Shown: positions 42,807-50,300 of the stretch, piece after piece
How the letters are laid out: the number at the start of each line of letters is the position of its first letter
Numbering within the stretch: position 1 is the first letter of the stretch
From: Pseudokordiimonas caeni
GTDB taxonomy: Bacteria; Pseudomonadota; Alphaproteobacteria; Sphingomonadales; Kordiimonadaceae
DNA length: 64,000 bases
Assembly: GCF_026719705.1 (NCBI RefSeq)
Contig: NZ_JAPPRR010000001.1
Location: 186,001 to 250,000, forward strand
Direction: 5' to 3'
The notes under the pieces: model-generated
Seen by the model: only the letters and a program-made list of their open reading frames with translations
Told to the model about the DNA's origin: nothing
The model's database searches: none
Made by a program: the position numbers and the translations under genes

Positions 42807-43565
42807 ATGCAGCGATTTGAAGGCAAAAGGGTGATCCTCACCGGTGCACTGGGTGGCATCGGGCAAGCGATAGCCGACCGCCTGAGCGCGGAAGGCGCCC
42901 GTCTCGGCCTGATGGACCGGGCCGAGACGGGCTGCGTACCCGGTGTCAAGTCGGTCGCCTATGCCGGTGCCGATGTCGCTGACGAGGCAGCAGTCGCGGA
43001 TGCGGTCGCAAGCCTTGCAGATGCTCTTGGCGGCATCGATATCCTTGTCAATTGCGCGGGTGCGGTGAAGGGCGAGGATCTGGATCATACCGACCCCGCC
43101 ACCTGGCGCTGGAATGTCGATCTCAATCTCAATGGCACCTACAATGTGACGCACGCTGCGCTGCCGCACCTTCTGGCGAACGCCCGCAGCGCCATCGTCA
43201 ATGTGTCGTCGGTTAACGCCGTGATGGCGGTGGGTGTGCCAGCCTATAGTGCCGCCAAGGCCGGCATGATGGCGCTGACCCGCTCGCTCGCCACCGAATA
43301 TGCAGCAAAGGGCCTGCGTGCCAATGCGGTGTTGCCCGGCACCATCCGCACGTCCGCGTGGGATGAACGGGCCGAGCGTACCCCCGACGTGTTCGAAAAA
43401 GTCGCCGGTTGGTATCCCGGCGGCGCGCTCGGACGGCCTGAAGATGTGGCGGCGGCGGTCGCGTTTCTGGCGGCTGACGAAGCGGCCTTCGTGAACGGTG
43501 CCGGGCTTGTGGTGGATGGCGGGCTTTCGGCCGGCCATCACCGCATGGTCGCCGATTTTATCTGA
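42807..43565 (+). CDS. SDR-family oxidoreductase (first of a tandem pair)
   Basis: The product is a 252-residue classical short-chain dehydrogenase. It has a cofactor motif TGALGGIGQAIA, the NCAGAV segment, catalytic Ser in IVNVSSVNAV, and catalytic Tyr/Lys in PAYSAAKAGMMAL. NAD(P)+-dependent oxidation of a sugar or a keto-deoxy acid is likely. It is 5 bases after the GH20 gene and 10 bases before a second SDR, then an FAH-family hydrolase. That order resembles non-phosphorylative L-fucose-type pathways (sugar dehydrogenase, keto-deoxy-acid dehydrogenase, diketo-acid hydrolase). No sugar-acid dehydratase of the usual kind lies inside this operon. Confidence 0.9.
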   Translation: MQRFEGKRVILTGALGGIGQAIADRLSAEGARLGLMDRAETGCVPGVKSVAYAGADVADEAAVADAVASLADALGGIDILVNCAGAVKGEDLDHTDPATWRWNVDLNLNGTYNVTHAALPHLLANARSAIVNVSSVNAVMAVGVPAYSAAKAGMMALTRSLATEYAAKGLRANAVLPGTIRTSAWDERAERTPDVFEKVAGWYPGGALGRPEDVAAAVAFLAADEAAFVNGAGLVVDGGLSAGHHRMVADFI

Positions 43566-43575
43566 GAGGTATGTC

Positions 43576-44322
43576 ATGAGTGATGGGAAATGCCTTTCTG
43601 GCAAAACGGCGCTTGTCACCGGCGCGGGGCAGGGCTCGGGCCGGGCAATCGCCCTGCGGTTCCTGCACGAAGGTGCACGGGTGATTGCGCTGGACCTCAA
43701 TGAAGTGGCCCTTGCCACCTATCACGGGATGGAAGGCGTCGTGCCTGTCGCCCTTGATGTGGGGGATGCTGCCGCCATCGAGGCCTGCCGCACGGCGCAT
43801 CCCGATGTTCACATTCTGGTCAATTGCGCGGGTATCGTGCGGCACGGTACGGTGCTGGATTGCACACCCGATGATTTCGCCGTCACCTTCCGGGTGAACG
43901 TGGAAGCCATGTATCACACGATCCGCGCGTGGCTGCCGGGCATGCGGGCACGCGGCGAAGGTGTGATCATCAATATCGCCTCGGCGCTTGCCGCCAACGC
44001 CACGGCAATTAACCGGTTTGCCTATGGCGCCAGCAAGGGGGCCGTGGTGGCGCTGACCAAATCGGTCGCGCTTGATTTCATCAAGGATGGCATCCGCTGC
44101 AATTCGATCAGTCCCGGCACCATCCAGTCGCCCTCGCTTGAAGGCCGCATTGCGGCCACCGGCGATACCGACGCTGCCATGAAAGCCTTCATCGCGCGCC
44201 AGCCGATGGGGCGCCTTGGCCAGCCCGAGGAAGTTGCTGCCGTGGCGCTGCTGATGGCATCGGGCGAGGCGGGCTTCATGACAGGTTCGGACGTCGTCAT
44301 TGACGGCGGCTTCAGTCTTTAA
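43576..44322 (+). CDS. SDR-family oxidoreductase (second of a tandem pair)
   Basis: The product is a 248-residue classical SDR starting at the ATG at 43576 after GAGAGG. It has the cofactor motif TGAGQGSGRAIA, an Asp after beta-2 (ALDLNE) that favours NAD+, the NCAGIV segment, catalytic Ser in INIASALAA, and Tyr/Lys in FAYGASKGAVVAL. It resembles 2-keto-3-deoxy-L-fuconate dehydrogenase-type enzymes in general pattern, and the FAH-family gene 12 bases downstream would then split the diketo product. The specific substrate is not proven. Confidence 0.88.
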   Translation: MSDGKCLSGKTALVTGAGQGSGRAIALRFLHEGARVIALDLNEVALATYHGMEGVVPVALDVGDAAAIEACRTAHPDVHILVNCAGIVRHGTVLDCTPDDFAVTFRVNVEAMYHTIRAWLPGMRARGEGVIINIASALAANATAINRFAYGASKGAVVALTKSVALDFIKDGIRCNSISPGTIQSPSLEGRIAATGDTDAAMKAFIARQPMGRLGQPEEVAAVALLMASGEAGFMTGSDVVIDGGFSL

Positions 44323-44334
44323 AGGAGTATTTCA

Positions 44335-45180
44335 GTGAAACTTGTTCGTTACGGCGAGAAGGGCCGTGAAAAGCCGGGCATTGTGGACGCCGCTGGCGCC
44401 CTGCGCGACATATCGGGTATTGTTGCCGACATCACGCCGGCTTTTCTGGCCAGCCCGCTTTACGGCGAGCTGAGGCGCGCAGACCCGGCATCTTTCCCGC
44501 TCGTTTCCGGCAATGTGCGCTACGGCGTGCCCGTTTCGCACGTCGGTAAGTTCGTGTGTGTCGGCCTCAATTATGCCGATCACGCGAAGGAAGCCGGCCT
44601 GCCGATTCCAGATGAACCGATCCTTTTCATGAAGGCAACGTCCGCCGTGCAGGGGGCGAACGACACGGTGGTGCTGCCGCGCGGCCATACCAAAGGGGAC
44701 TGGGAAGTCGAGCTTGGCATCGTGATCGGCAAGCCGGCGAAATATGTATCCGAGGCCGACGCCATGAGCCATGTGGCCGGCTTCTGTGTGGTTAATGATC
44801 TTTCCGAACGTGCCTTCCAGATGGAACGCGGCGGCCAGTGGGTGAAAGGCAAAAGCTGCGATACCTTCGGCCCCGTCGGCCCGTGGCTCGTGAGCCCCGA
44901 TGAGGTGGCCGACGTGCAAAACCTTGGTATCTGGCTTGAACTCAACGGCAGGCGTATCCAGGACAGCAGTACCGCGCAGATGATTTTCCCCGTGGCGCAT
45001 CTGGTGTCCTACATCAGCCAGTTCATGTCTCTGCAACCGGGCGACATCATCTCCACCGGTACCCCGCCGGGCGTGGGGGCTGGCATGAAGCCGCCGCTTT
45101 GGCTGAAGGCCGGCGACGAAATGCGCCTCGGGATCGACGGGCTTGGTGTTCAGGTCCAGATCGTGACCGAAGAAGCGTGA
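44335..45180 (+). CDS. Fumarylacetoacetate-hydrolase-family protein (2,4-diketo-3-deoxy-acid hydrolase-like)
   Basis: The product is a 281-residue FAH-fold enzyme with the metal-site residues visible as E-x-E in DWEVELGIVIG and D in VVNDLSER, plus the family start VGLNYADHAKEAG. The GTG at 44335 follows AAAGGAG. In L-fucose and related pathways such hydrolases cleave a 2,4-diketo-3-deoxy acid to pyruvate and a hydroxy acid (lactate for fuconate). The two SDRs directly upstream fit that role. If the sugar were a hexose or uronate-derived acid, the second product would be glycerate-like, which could link to the enolase paralogue and kinase that follow. Confidence 0.87.
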   Translation: MKLVRYGEKGREKPGIVDAAGALRDISGIVADITPAFLASPLYGELRRADPASFPLVSGNVRYGVPVSHVGKFVCVGLNYADHAKEAGLPIPDEPILFMKATSAVQGANDTVVLPRGHTKGDWEVELGIVIGKPAKYVSEADAMSHVAGFCVVNDLSERAFQMERGGQWVKGKSCDTFGPVGPWLVSPDEVADVQNLGIWLELNGRRIQDSSTAQMIFPVAHLVSYISQFMSLQPGDIISTGTPPGVGAGMKPPLWLKAGDEMRLGIDGLGVQVQIVTEEA

Positions 45181-45187
45181 GTCCGCG

Positions 45188-46474
45188 ATGAGCAGCCGTA
45201 TCGCCAGCATCATCGGCCGCCGTGTGTGGGACAGTCGTGGCCGTCCCACGGTCGAGGCAGAAATCCATCTTGAAGACGGCGCCATGGGCCGTGCCATGGC
45301 ACCTGCGGGAGCATCGACCGGTAGCGGCGAAGCGCTGGATCTGCGCGACGGCGGCGCGCGCCTTGGCGGGATGGGCGTCGACAAGGCGGTTACCAATGTG
45401 AACGACCTGATTGCACCCGCGCTCAAGGGCTTTGACGTGGCCGATCAGGCCGGGCTCGATGCCGCCCTCATCGCGCTTGACGGTACGCCGTCGCGGCAGA
45501 AGCTTGGCGGCAATGCCATGATTGCCGTTTCCATGGCGGCAGCACATGCCTCAGCGGCGGCCGAGGGTGTGCCGCTCTGGCGCTATCTGGCGGGGGACAC
45601 GGTCCATGATATCCCGCTGCCTGAAATCCAGATATTCGGCGGCGGGGCGCATGCGCGCGGTTCGCTCGACCTGCAGGATTTCATGGTGGTGCCCTTCGGG
45701 GCCGGAAGTTTCGCCGAAGCCATGCAATGGACGGCAGATATCTATCACGCTGCCGGGCGCATCATGGACCGGCGCGGCAGCCGCTACGGCGTGGCTGACG
45801 AAGGCGGATGGTGGCCGGATTTCCGGAACAATGAAGAAGCGATCGCGACACTGGTGGAGGCTATCACCGAGGCCGGCTACGATCCTGAAACGCAGGCTGG
45901 AATCTCGCTCGATATCGCCGCAAGCCAAATCCATGACGGTGCGGGTTATTATCTCAAAGCCGAAGACAGGCACGTTCCGGATGCGGAATGGTTTGACCTG
46001 ATGGTCGACTGGGTGACCCGCTATCCCATCGTTTCCATCGAAGACCCGTTCGTGGAAAGCGACCTGGCCGCTCATGCCGCCTTCACCAAAGCGATGGGGC
46101 ACAAGGTGCAGGTGATCGGCGATGATCTTCTGGTCACCAGTGCCGCCCGTGTGGCTGCAGCGGTTGAGGCGGGCGCCTGCAACACGCTTCTCTGCAAGCC
46201 CAATCAGGCCGGCACGCTGACCGAGGCGAAGGCAGCGCTCGATGCCGCCCACGCGGCGGGCTGGAATGTGATCGTCTCCGCGCGTTCCGGCGAAACCGAA
46301 GACACCAGCATCGTCGATCTGTCCTACGGCTGGGGTGCGGGGCAGCTGAAGGTTGGCTCCTTCGCGCGGTCCGAACGCATGGTCAAATGGAACGCCATGA
46401 TCCGGCTTGAAGAAGCCTTGGGCGAGGGCGCGCGTTATGCAGGGGCCAGGCCGCTGCCGGGCAAGCGTGGCTGA
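45188..46474 (+). CDS. Divergent enolase paralogue (phosphopyruvate-hydratase-like)
   Basis: The product is 428 residues, full enolase length. Many enolase landmarks are kept: PAGASTGSGEALDLRDGG, H155, E205 (ADEGG), metal ligands D242, E285 (SIEDPF) and D312 (GDDLLVT), K337, R366-S367 (ARSGETED) and K388 (QLKVG). Two active-site positions differ: the near-invariant His of the SHRSGETED loop is A365, and the Glu of the IQEFM motif is D164. This is therefore unlikely to be the housekeeping glycolytic enolase. It probably dehydrates a related 2-phospho- or hydroxy-acid. It lies 7 bases after the FAH gene and 3 bases before an APH-type kinase, which implies a joint step. It could also be a weakly active enolase. 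Confidence 0.85.
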   Translation: MSSRIASIIGRRVWDSRGRPTVEAEIHLEDGAMGRAMAPAGASTGSGEALDLRDGGARLGGMGVDKAVTNVNDLIAPALKGFDVADQAGLDAALIALDGTPSRQKLGGNAMIAVSMAAAHASAAAEGVPLWRYLAGDTVHDIPLPEIQIFGGGAHARGSLDLQDFMVVPFGAGSFAEAMQWTADIYHAAGRIMDRRGSRYGVADEGGWWPDFRNNEEAIATLVEAITEAGYDPETQAGISLDIAASQIHDGAGYYLKAEDRHVPDAEWFDLMVDWVTRYPIVSIEDPFVESDLAAHAAFTKAMGHKVQVIGDDLLVTSAARVAAAVEAGACNTLLCKPNQAGTLTEAKAALDAAHAAGWNVIVSARSGETEDTSIVDLSYGWGAGQLKVGSFARSERMVKWNAMIRLEEALGEGARYAGARPLPGKRG

Positions 46475-46477
46475 ACC

Positions 46478-47497
46478 ATGGGGGTGGATGCGCCATCCTT
46501 TGTCCGTACAGGGCTGACCAATATGGGGCTCCTTGCCCCCGGCGCCGCGTTCGACGCAGAACCGCTGACCGGCGGGGTTTCGTCGGACGTCTGGAAAGTG
46601 CAGTTGCCGGACGGGCGCACCGTCTGCATCAAGCAGGCTTTGCCGCAGTTGAAGGTTGCGGCCCATTGGGAAGCACCGGTGGAGCGTGGCCGGTATGAAA
46701 TCGCATGGCTGCAAACAGCACGCGCCATCGTAAGGGACGCCGTGCCCGCGGTGCTTGGCACCGATCCCGCGACCGGCAGTTTCGCCATGGCCTTTCTGCC
46801 GCCTGAAGATCACCCCGTGTGGAAAGACCAGCTGATGGCGGGCTTTGTGGATATCGAAGTGGCCGCAGGGCTCGCCGAGCACCTTGCCGCCATCCACGGG
46901 GCCACGGCAGGCCGGGCGGATATCGAAGCCGCCTTTCCGACCACCCCCTTCTTCGATGCCTTGCGGGTCGATCCGTTCCTGCGGGCCACAGCCGCGAAGC
47001 ATCCCGATCTTGCCGATATCCTGCACGCCATGGCCGCGCGGCTCCTTGCCGCACGTACCGCGCTCGTGCACGGGGATATCAGCCCGAAGAATATTCTGGT
47101 GGGGCCAAAGGGGCCGGTCATCATCGATGCCGAATGCGCCTGGTACGGTGACCCCGTCTTCGATCTCGCCTTCTGCCTCAATCACCTGTTGCTGAAATGT
47201 CTTGCCCGGCCCGACCGCGCGCCCGAAATTCTCAGTGCTTTCGTGACGCTGTGGCAGACCTATGCGCTGAGAGTGTCATGGGAAGACTGGCCGGTGATGG
47301 AAGAACGGCTGGTGCCGCTTCTGATGGCCTTGCTGCTGGCCCGTGTGGACGGCAAATCCCCGGCGGGATACCTGACCGAAAAATGGCAGCATGATGCCAT
47401 GCGTCTGATGGCCCATGCCGTTCTCAGGGCGCCGGATACCCCGCTTGGCGAGATACCCGGTGCATGGCTCAGGCTGATTTCGGCGGCCGCGCCTTGA
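46478..47497 (+). CDS. APH-family phosphotransferase (small-molecule kinase)
   Basis: The product is a 339-residue aminoglycoside-phosphotransferase-fold kinase. It has a Gly-rich loop region (LTGGVSSDVWKV), ATP-site Lys (VCIKQA), the catalytic HxDxxxxN as HGDISPKNILV, and the metal-binding Asp in VIIDAECAWYGDPVFDLA. Family members phosphorylate sugars, choline, homoserine or antibiotics. Here it directly follows the enolase paralogue, so the substrate is likely a pathway hydroxy acid or sugar. It is the last gene of the plus-strand operon, and its 3' end overlaps the convergent creatininase-family gene by 29 bases. Confidence 0.85.
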   Translation: MGVDAPSFVRTGLTNMGLLAPGAAFDAEPLTGGVSSDVWKVQLPDGRTVCIKQALPQLKVAAHWEAPVERGRYEIAWLQTARAIVRDAVPAVLGTDPATGSFAMAFLPPEDHPVWKDQLMAGFVDIEVAAGLAEHLAAIHGATAGRADIEAAFPTTPFFDALRVDPFLRATAAKHPDLADILHAMAARLLAARTALVHGDISPKNILVGPKGPVIIDAECAWYGDPVFDLAFCLNHLLLKCLARPDRAPEILSAFVTLWQTYALRVSWEDWPVMEERLVPLLMALLLARVDGKSPAGYLTEKWQHDAMRLMAHAVLRAPDTPLGEIPGAWLRLISAAAP

Positions 47498-48242
47498 TAT
47501 CCTTCAGCATGCCGACAAGCTCGTCGGTGACGATATCGATGATCGCCTTGCCCTTGGCGGCGTTGGCAAGGCTCGGGGTGCCGAAGACACCGGTGTGGGC
47601 GGTCAGTTCTGCCATCGAACGCTGATGCGACCCCCGCCCGCCGGTGAGGAGGTCGGCGTCCGCCCAGCCGAAGGTGGATTGCAGCGGCGTGTCGCGGATC
47701 ACATCGGTGTCGACAAGTTCCGGTGCGATATGCTGGATCATCGAGGTTTCAAACTCGCAGGCATGGCCCACACCACCGAAGGCGCTTTCCTGCAGGGCAC
47801 GTAGCTTGTCACCTGCCACTTTCCACCATGTCAGCATGAAGAAATTCACCTTCGGGTGCCGGTGGCCGAGCTTTTCAACGATCACCTGCCCGATGGCGAG
47901 ATTGCCGCCGTGGCTGTTGAACAGCACGATGTTGGTGAAGCCGTGGGCGACGACGGATTCAAGGACATCGCAAACATACGCCAGCATGGTTTCATGCCGC
48001 ACGGTCAGGCTGCCGGGGAAGCTCATATGATGCTCCGAGCAGCAGACCGCCACTTGCGGCAGGATCAGCACATTGTCGCCGAGCGCGGCATCAAGCCGGT
48101 CGGTGAAATGACGGCCGATCAGGGCATCGGTTTCAAGCGGCAGATGCGCCCCGTGCTGTTCGATGGCGCCGATATTCAGCACCACCGGCGTGGCGCGGTC
48201 AAAGGCCCCGAGCTTGGGGCTGGTCAGATGTTCCCACTTCAT
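47469..48242 (-). CDS. Creatininase-family amidohydrolase
   Basis: The product is a 257-residue metal-dependent hydrolase starting at the ATG at 48242 that overlaps the stop of the RidA-fusion gene (ATGA); a GTG at 48257 is also in frame. Metal-binding motifs are IGAIEQHGAHLPLETDALIG, a SEHH segment and FNSHGGNLAIG, all typical of creatininase/MftE/FAPy-deformylase relatives. It would hydrolyse an amide or lactam/lactone-like bond. It is the last gene of the six-gene TRAP operon. The pairing with a RidA domain protein suggests work on nitrogen-containing or reactive intermediates, but the substrate is unknown. Confidence 0.87.
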   Translation of the reverse strand: MKWEHLTSPKLGAFDRATPVVLNIGAIEQHGAHLPLETDALIGRHFTDRLDAALGDNVLILPQVAVCCSEHHMSFPGSLTVRHETMLAYVCDVLESVVAHGFTNIVLFNSHGGNLAIGQVIVEKLGHRHPKVNFFMLTWWKVAGDKLRALQESAFGGVGHACEFETSMIQHIAPELVDTDVIRDTPLQSTFGWADADLLTGGRGSHQRSMAELTAHTGVFGTPSLANAAKGKAIIDIVTDELVGMLKDIKARPPKSA

Positions 48243-49105
48243 TTCTTTGCGGCCCACATGTCGATTTCAACGATCAACCCGGGGATCAGTACGGCCTGAA
48301 TGGCGGTCCGCGCCGGGTAGGGCTCCCGCATGAATTCGCGGTACACGCTGTTGAAGCGCGACCATTCGTCAATGTTCGTCAGATACACATTCACCTTGAA
48401 TACGTCGGTGAGGTCGAGCCCGGCGTTCTGAAGCTGCGCGCGGCAGTTTTCGAGTGTGTAACGGGTCTGGTCCTCGATGCTTGCACCTACGATGGCGCCG
48501 GATGGATCGATGGCAGCCTGACCGGAAATCACCACGATCTCGCCCCCCTTCACCCGCAGCACCGGCGAGTAAGGCCCGGCGGTGACATGCTGGCTGGCGG
48601 CGGGGGCTTCGATGGCTTTCACCGGTGCGCCCATCATCGAAGGCAGGTAACCGACGAAGGATGCGATCTTCCACGCGCCGTCCACCTTGCGCATCACATA
48701 CACACTTTGCCAGTCCATCAGGCCTTTGGTGCCATCGGCGAGCGGATAGGCGCCCTTGATCTCCTTGTGGGCAAGGGCACCGTCGCCGTTGATGGTGATG
48801 GCCTTCAGGCGCGAGGCGGCGAAAAGCGGTTCGCGCACCTCGTCGCGCCTGCAGGTGCGGGCGGTGATGGCTGCCTGTTTCAGCCATTCGGCCTTGTAGG
48901 TATGGATATTCGGGAAGGTCACGGCCCAGCCATCGGGGTTATCCGATTGCTGGCCATCGATCCCGAAAAAGCCCGAGGGGACGAAATCAGGTTCCGTCTG
49001 GCTCCAGTCGGCATCCAGAAAGGCATCGATATCTTTGCGGACAAGGATATCCCAGATCGCGGCGCGGTCGGGGTCACCGGCATAGGGGTTGTCGAAAACG
49101 GACAT
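48239..49105 (-). CDS. NTF2/SnoaL-like domain fused to a RidA-family domain
   Basis: The product is 288 residues in two parts. Residues 1 to about 155 look like an NTF2/SnoaL-type cone fold (helical start, then SRLKAITINGDGALAHKEI, WQSVYVMRKVDGAWKIASFVGY). Residues about 168-288 are a RidA/YjgF domain (VVISGQAAIDPSG; the conserved Arg in YPARTAIQA). RidA domains deaminate reactive enamines/imines, and NTF2-like folds bind or transform small molecules. Such a fusion is uncommon. It lies between an enolase-superfamily gene (9 bases before) and a creatininase-family gene (overlapping), so the three are translationally linked. Confidence 0.83.
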   Translation of the reverse strand: MSVFDNPYAGDPDRAAIWDILVRKDIDAFLDADWSQTEPDFVPSGFFGIDGQQSDNPDGWAVTFPNIHTYKAEWLKQAAITARTCRRDEVREPLFAASRLKAITINGDGALAHKEIKGAYPLADGTKGLMDWQSVYVMRKVDGAWKIASFVGYLPSMMGAPVKAIEAPAASQHVTAGPYSPVLRVKGGEIVVISGQAAIDPSGAIVGASIEDQTRYTLENCRAQLQNAGLDLTDVFKVNVYLTNIDEWSRFNSVYREFMREPYPARTAIQAVLIPGLIVEIDMWAAKK

Positions 49106-49114
49106 GGGCAGTTC

Positions 49115-50260
49115 CTACTCGATTATGCGGTGGCCGACGCGGAAACGGGCGATGGCGTCTTCATCGATCACGATGCCGAGGCCGGGGCCTTCATCAGGTG
49201 CGAAGGCGTAGGGTGGCTCGAACCGGATCGGGTTTTTGAGAAGGCAATGCGAGCGCAGCATGCGGCCGAAAATATCACTGGGCCAGACGCAGCTTCGGGC
49301 GGCCAACGCCTGATGCAGATACATGGCTTCAAGAATACCGAGATCGGCTTCCGAGCCATGCCAGCAATATTTCCCGGCAGCCGAGGCGATGGCATCCAGC
49401 TGCCTGAATTTGGCAAGGCCCGCGTTGAAGTTGAAGCCATCGACGGCGCCGTGCTCGATACAGGCGATGGCATCCTGCACGCGCTGGCCCTGCCACACGT
49501 AAGGCAGCGAAATATGCTGCACGATGGGGATGCCCGATACCTGCCGCAGCAGGGCATAATCTTTGTACATCCATTTGCGGATGGGGTCTTCAAGCAGCAG
49601 CACATTGCCGACGGCATCCAGTTCCATGAGCCGCCGCCGCGCTTCGCCGGCATTTTCCCAGCGCTGGTTGGGGTCGTAAATCACCCGCATATCGGGGGCG
49701 GCCGCCTTGATCGCCTTGCACTGGCCGACGACATCATCCTCAAGGTCGCATTTCAGCTTCAGCGTATCATAGCCCTGATCCGCATATTTCTTCGCGACCT
49801 CGCCAGATTCTTCGACCGTGCGGTGGCTGGACCATGAGCTGACATAAACCCGGTCGCGCACCGCACCGCCGAGGAGCATGTAGAGAGGCATATTGTGGCG
49901 CTTGGCGTAAGCGTCCCAGATGGCGCACTCGAAGCCGTCATATTCGCGCGACAACGGCACGGGCAGGTCTTGCAGGGAAAGCTTGTCGATATCCTCGCCG
50001 ATCAGGTTTTTCGCCACGTCCGCGATCAGTTGCCAGTTGTGATCGCGGTAAAATTCGCCGATGCCGACGGTGCCGTCGGAAAGCTCAAGCCTCAGGATCA
50101 GTTTCGGCAGTTCGTCAAATTGCACGCTCCATTCCTTCTTGCCGCCAACCGGCAGCATATGGAGGGGCTTCTTGATTTCTTCCGATGAAACGACACCGGG
50201 GTGGGCGGGGACGACCACTTCGTCGAACCGGAAACGCCGGATGGTGGCTGGCTTGGTCAT
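49115..50260 (-). CDS. Enolase-superfamily (mandelate racemase/muconate lactonizing-like) protein with altered ligand set
   Basis: The product is 381 residues with an N-terminal capping domain and a TIM barrel. The KxK base motif is K168-L-K170 (TLKLKCD), metal ligands D196 (YDPNQRW) and E224 (LLLEDP) are present, but the third-ligand position reads QH249 (IVQHISLP) where Glu, Asp or Asn is usual. A dehydratase or cycloisomerase of a sugar acid is the likely role. It follows the TRAP permease by 40 bases and precedes the RidA fusion, so it should act on the acid that the TRAP system imports. Reaction not assignable. Confidence 0.82.
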   Translation of the reverse strand: MTKPATIRRFRFDEVVVPAHPGVVSSEEIKKPLHMLPVGGKKEWSVQFDELPKLILRLELSDGTVGIGEFYRDHNWQLIADVAKNLIGEDIDKLSLQDLPVPLSREYDGFECAIWDAYAKRHNMPLYMLLGGAVRDRVYVSSWSSHRTVEESGEVAKKYADQGYDTLKLKCDLEDDVVGQCKAIKAAAPDMRVIYDPNQRWENAGEARRRLMELDAVGNVLLLEDPIRKWMYKDYALLRQVSGIPIVQHISLPYVWQGQRVQDAIACIEHGAVDGFNFNAGLAKFRQLDAIASAAGKYCWHGSEADLGILEAMYLHQALAARSCVWPSDIFGRMLRSHCLLKNPIRFEPPYAFAPDEGPGLGIVIDEDAIARFRVGHRIIE

Positions 50261-50300
50261 TCTTTATGTCCAATATTGCGGAGGGGCAGGCGCATGGGGA

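Noticed and set aside
45188-46474. Annotation as the housekeeping enolase eno
   Set aside because: The conserved active-site His is Ala and a conserved Glu is Asp, the usual CTP synthase/pyruvate-pathway neighbours are absent, and the operon is carbohydrate-catabolic.
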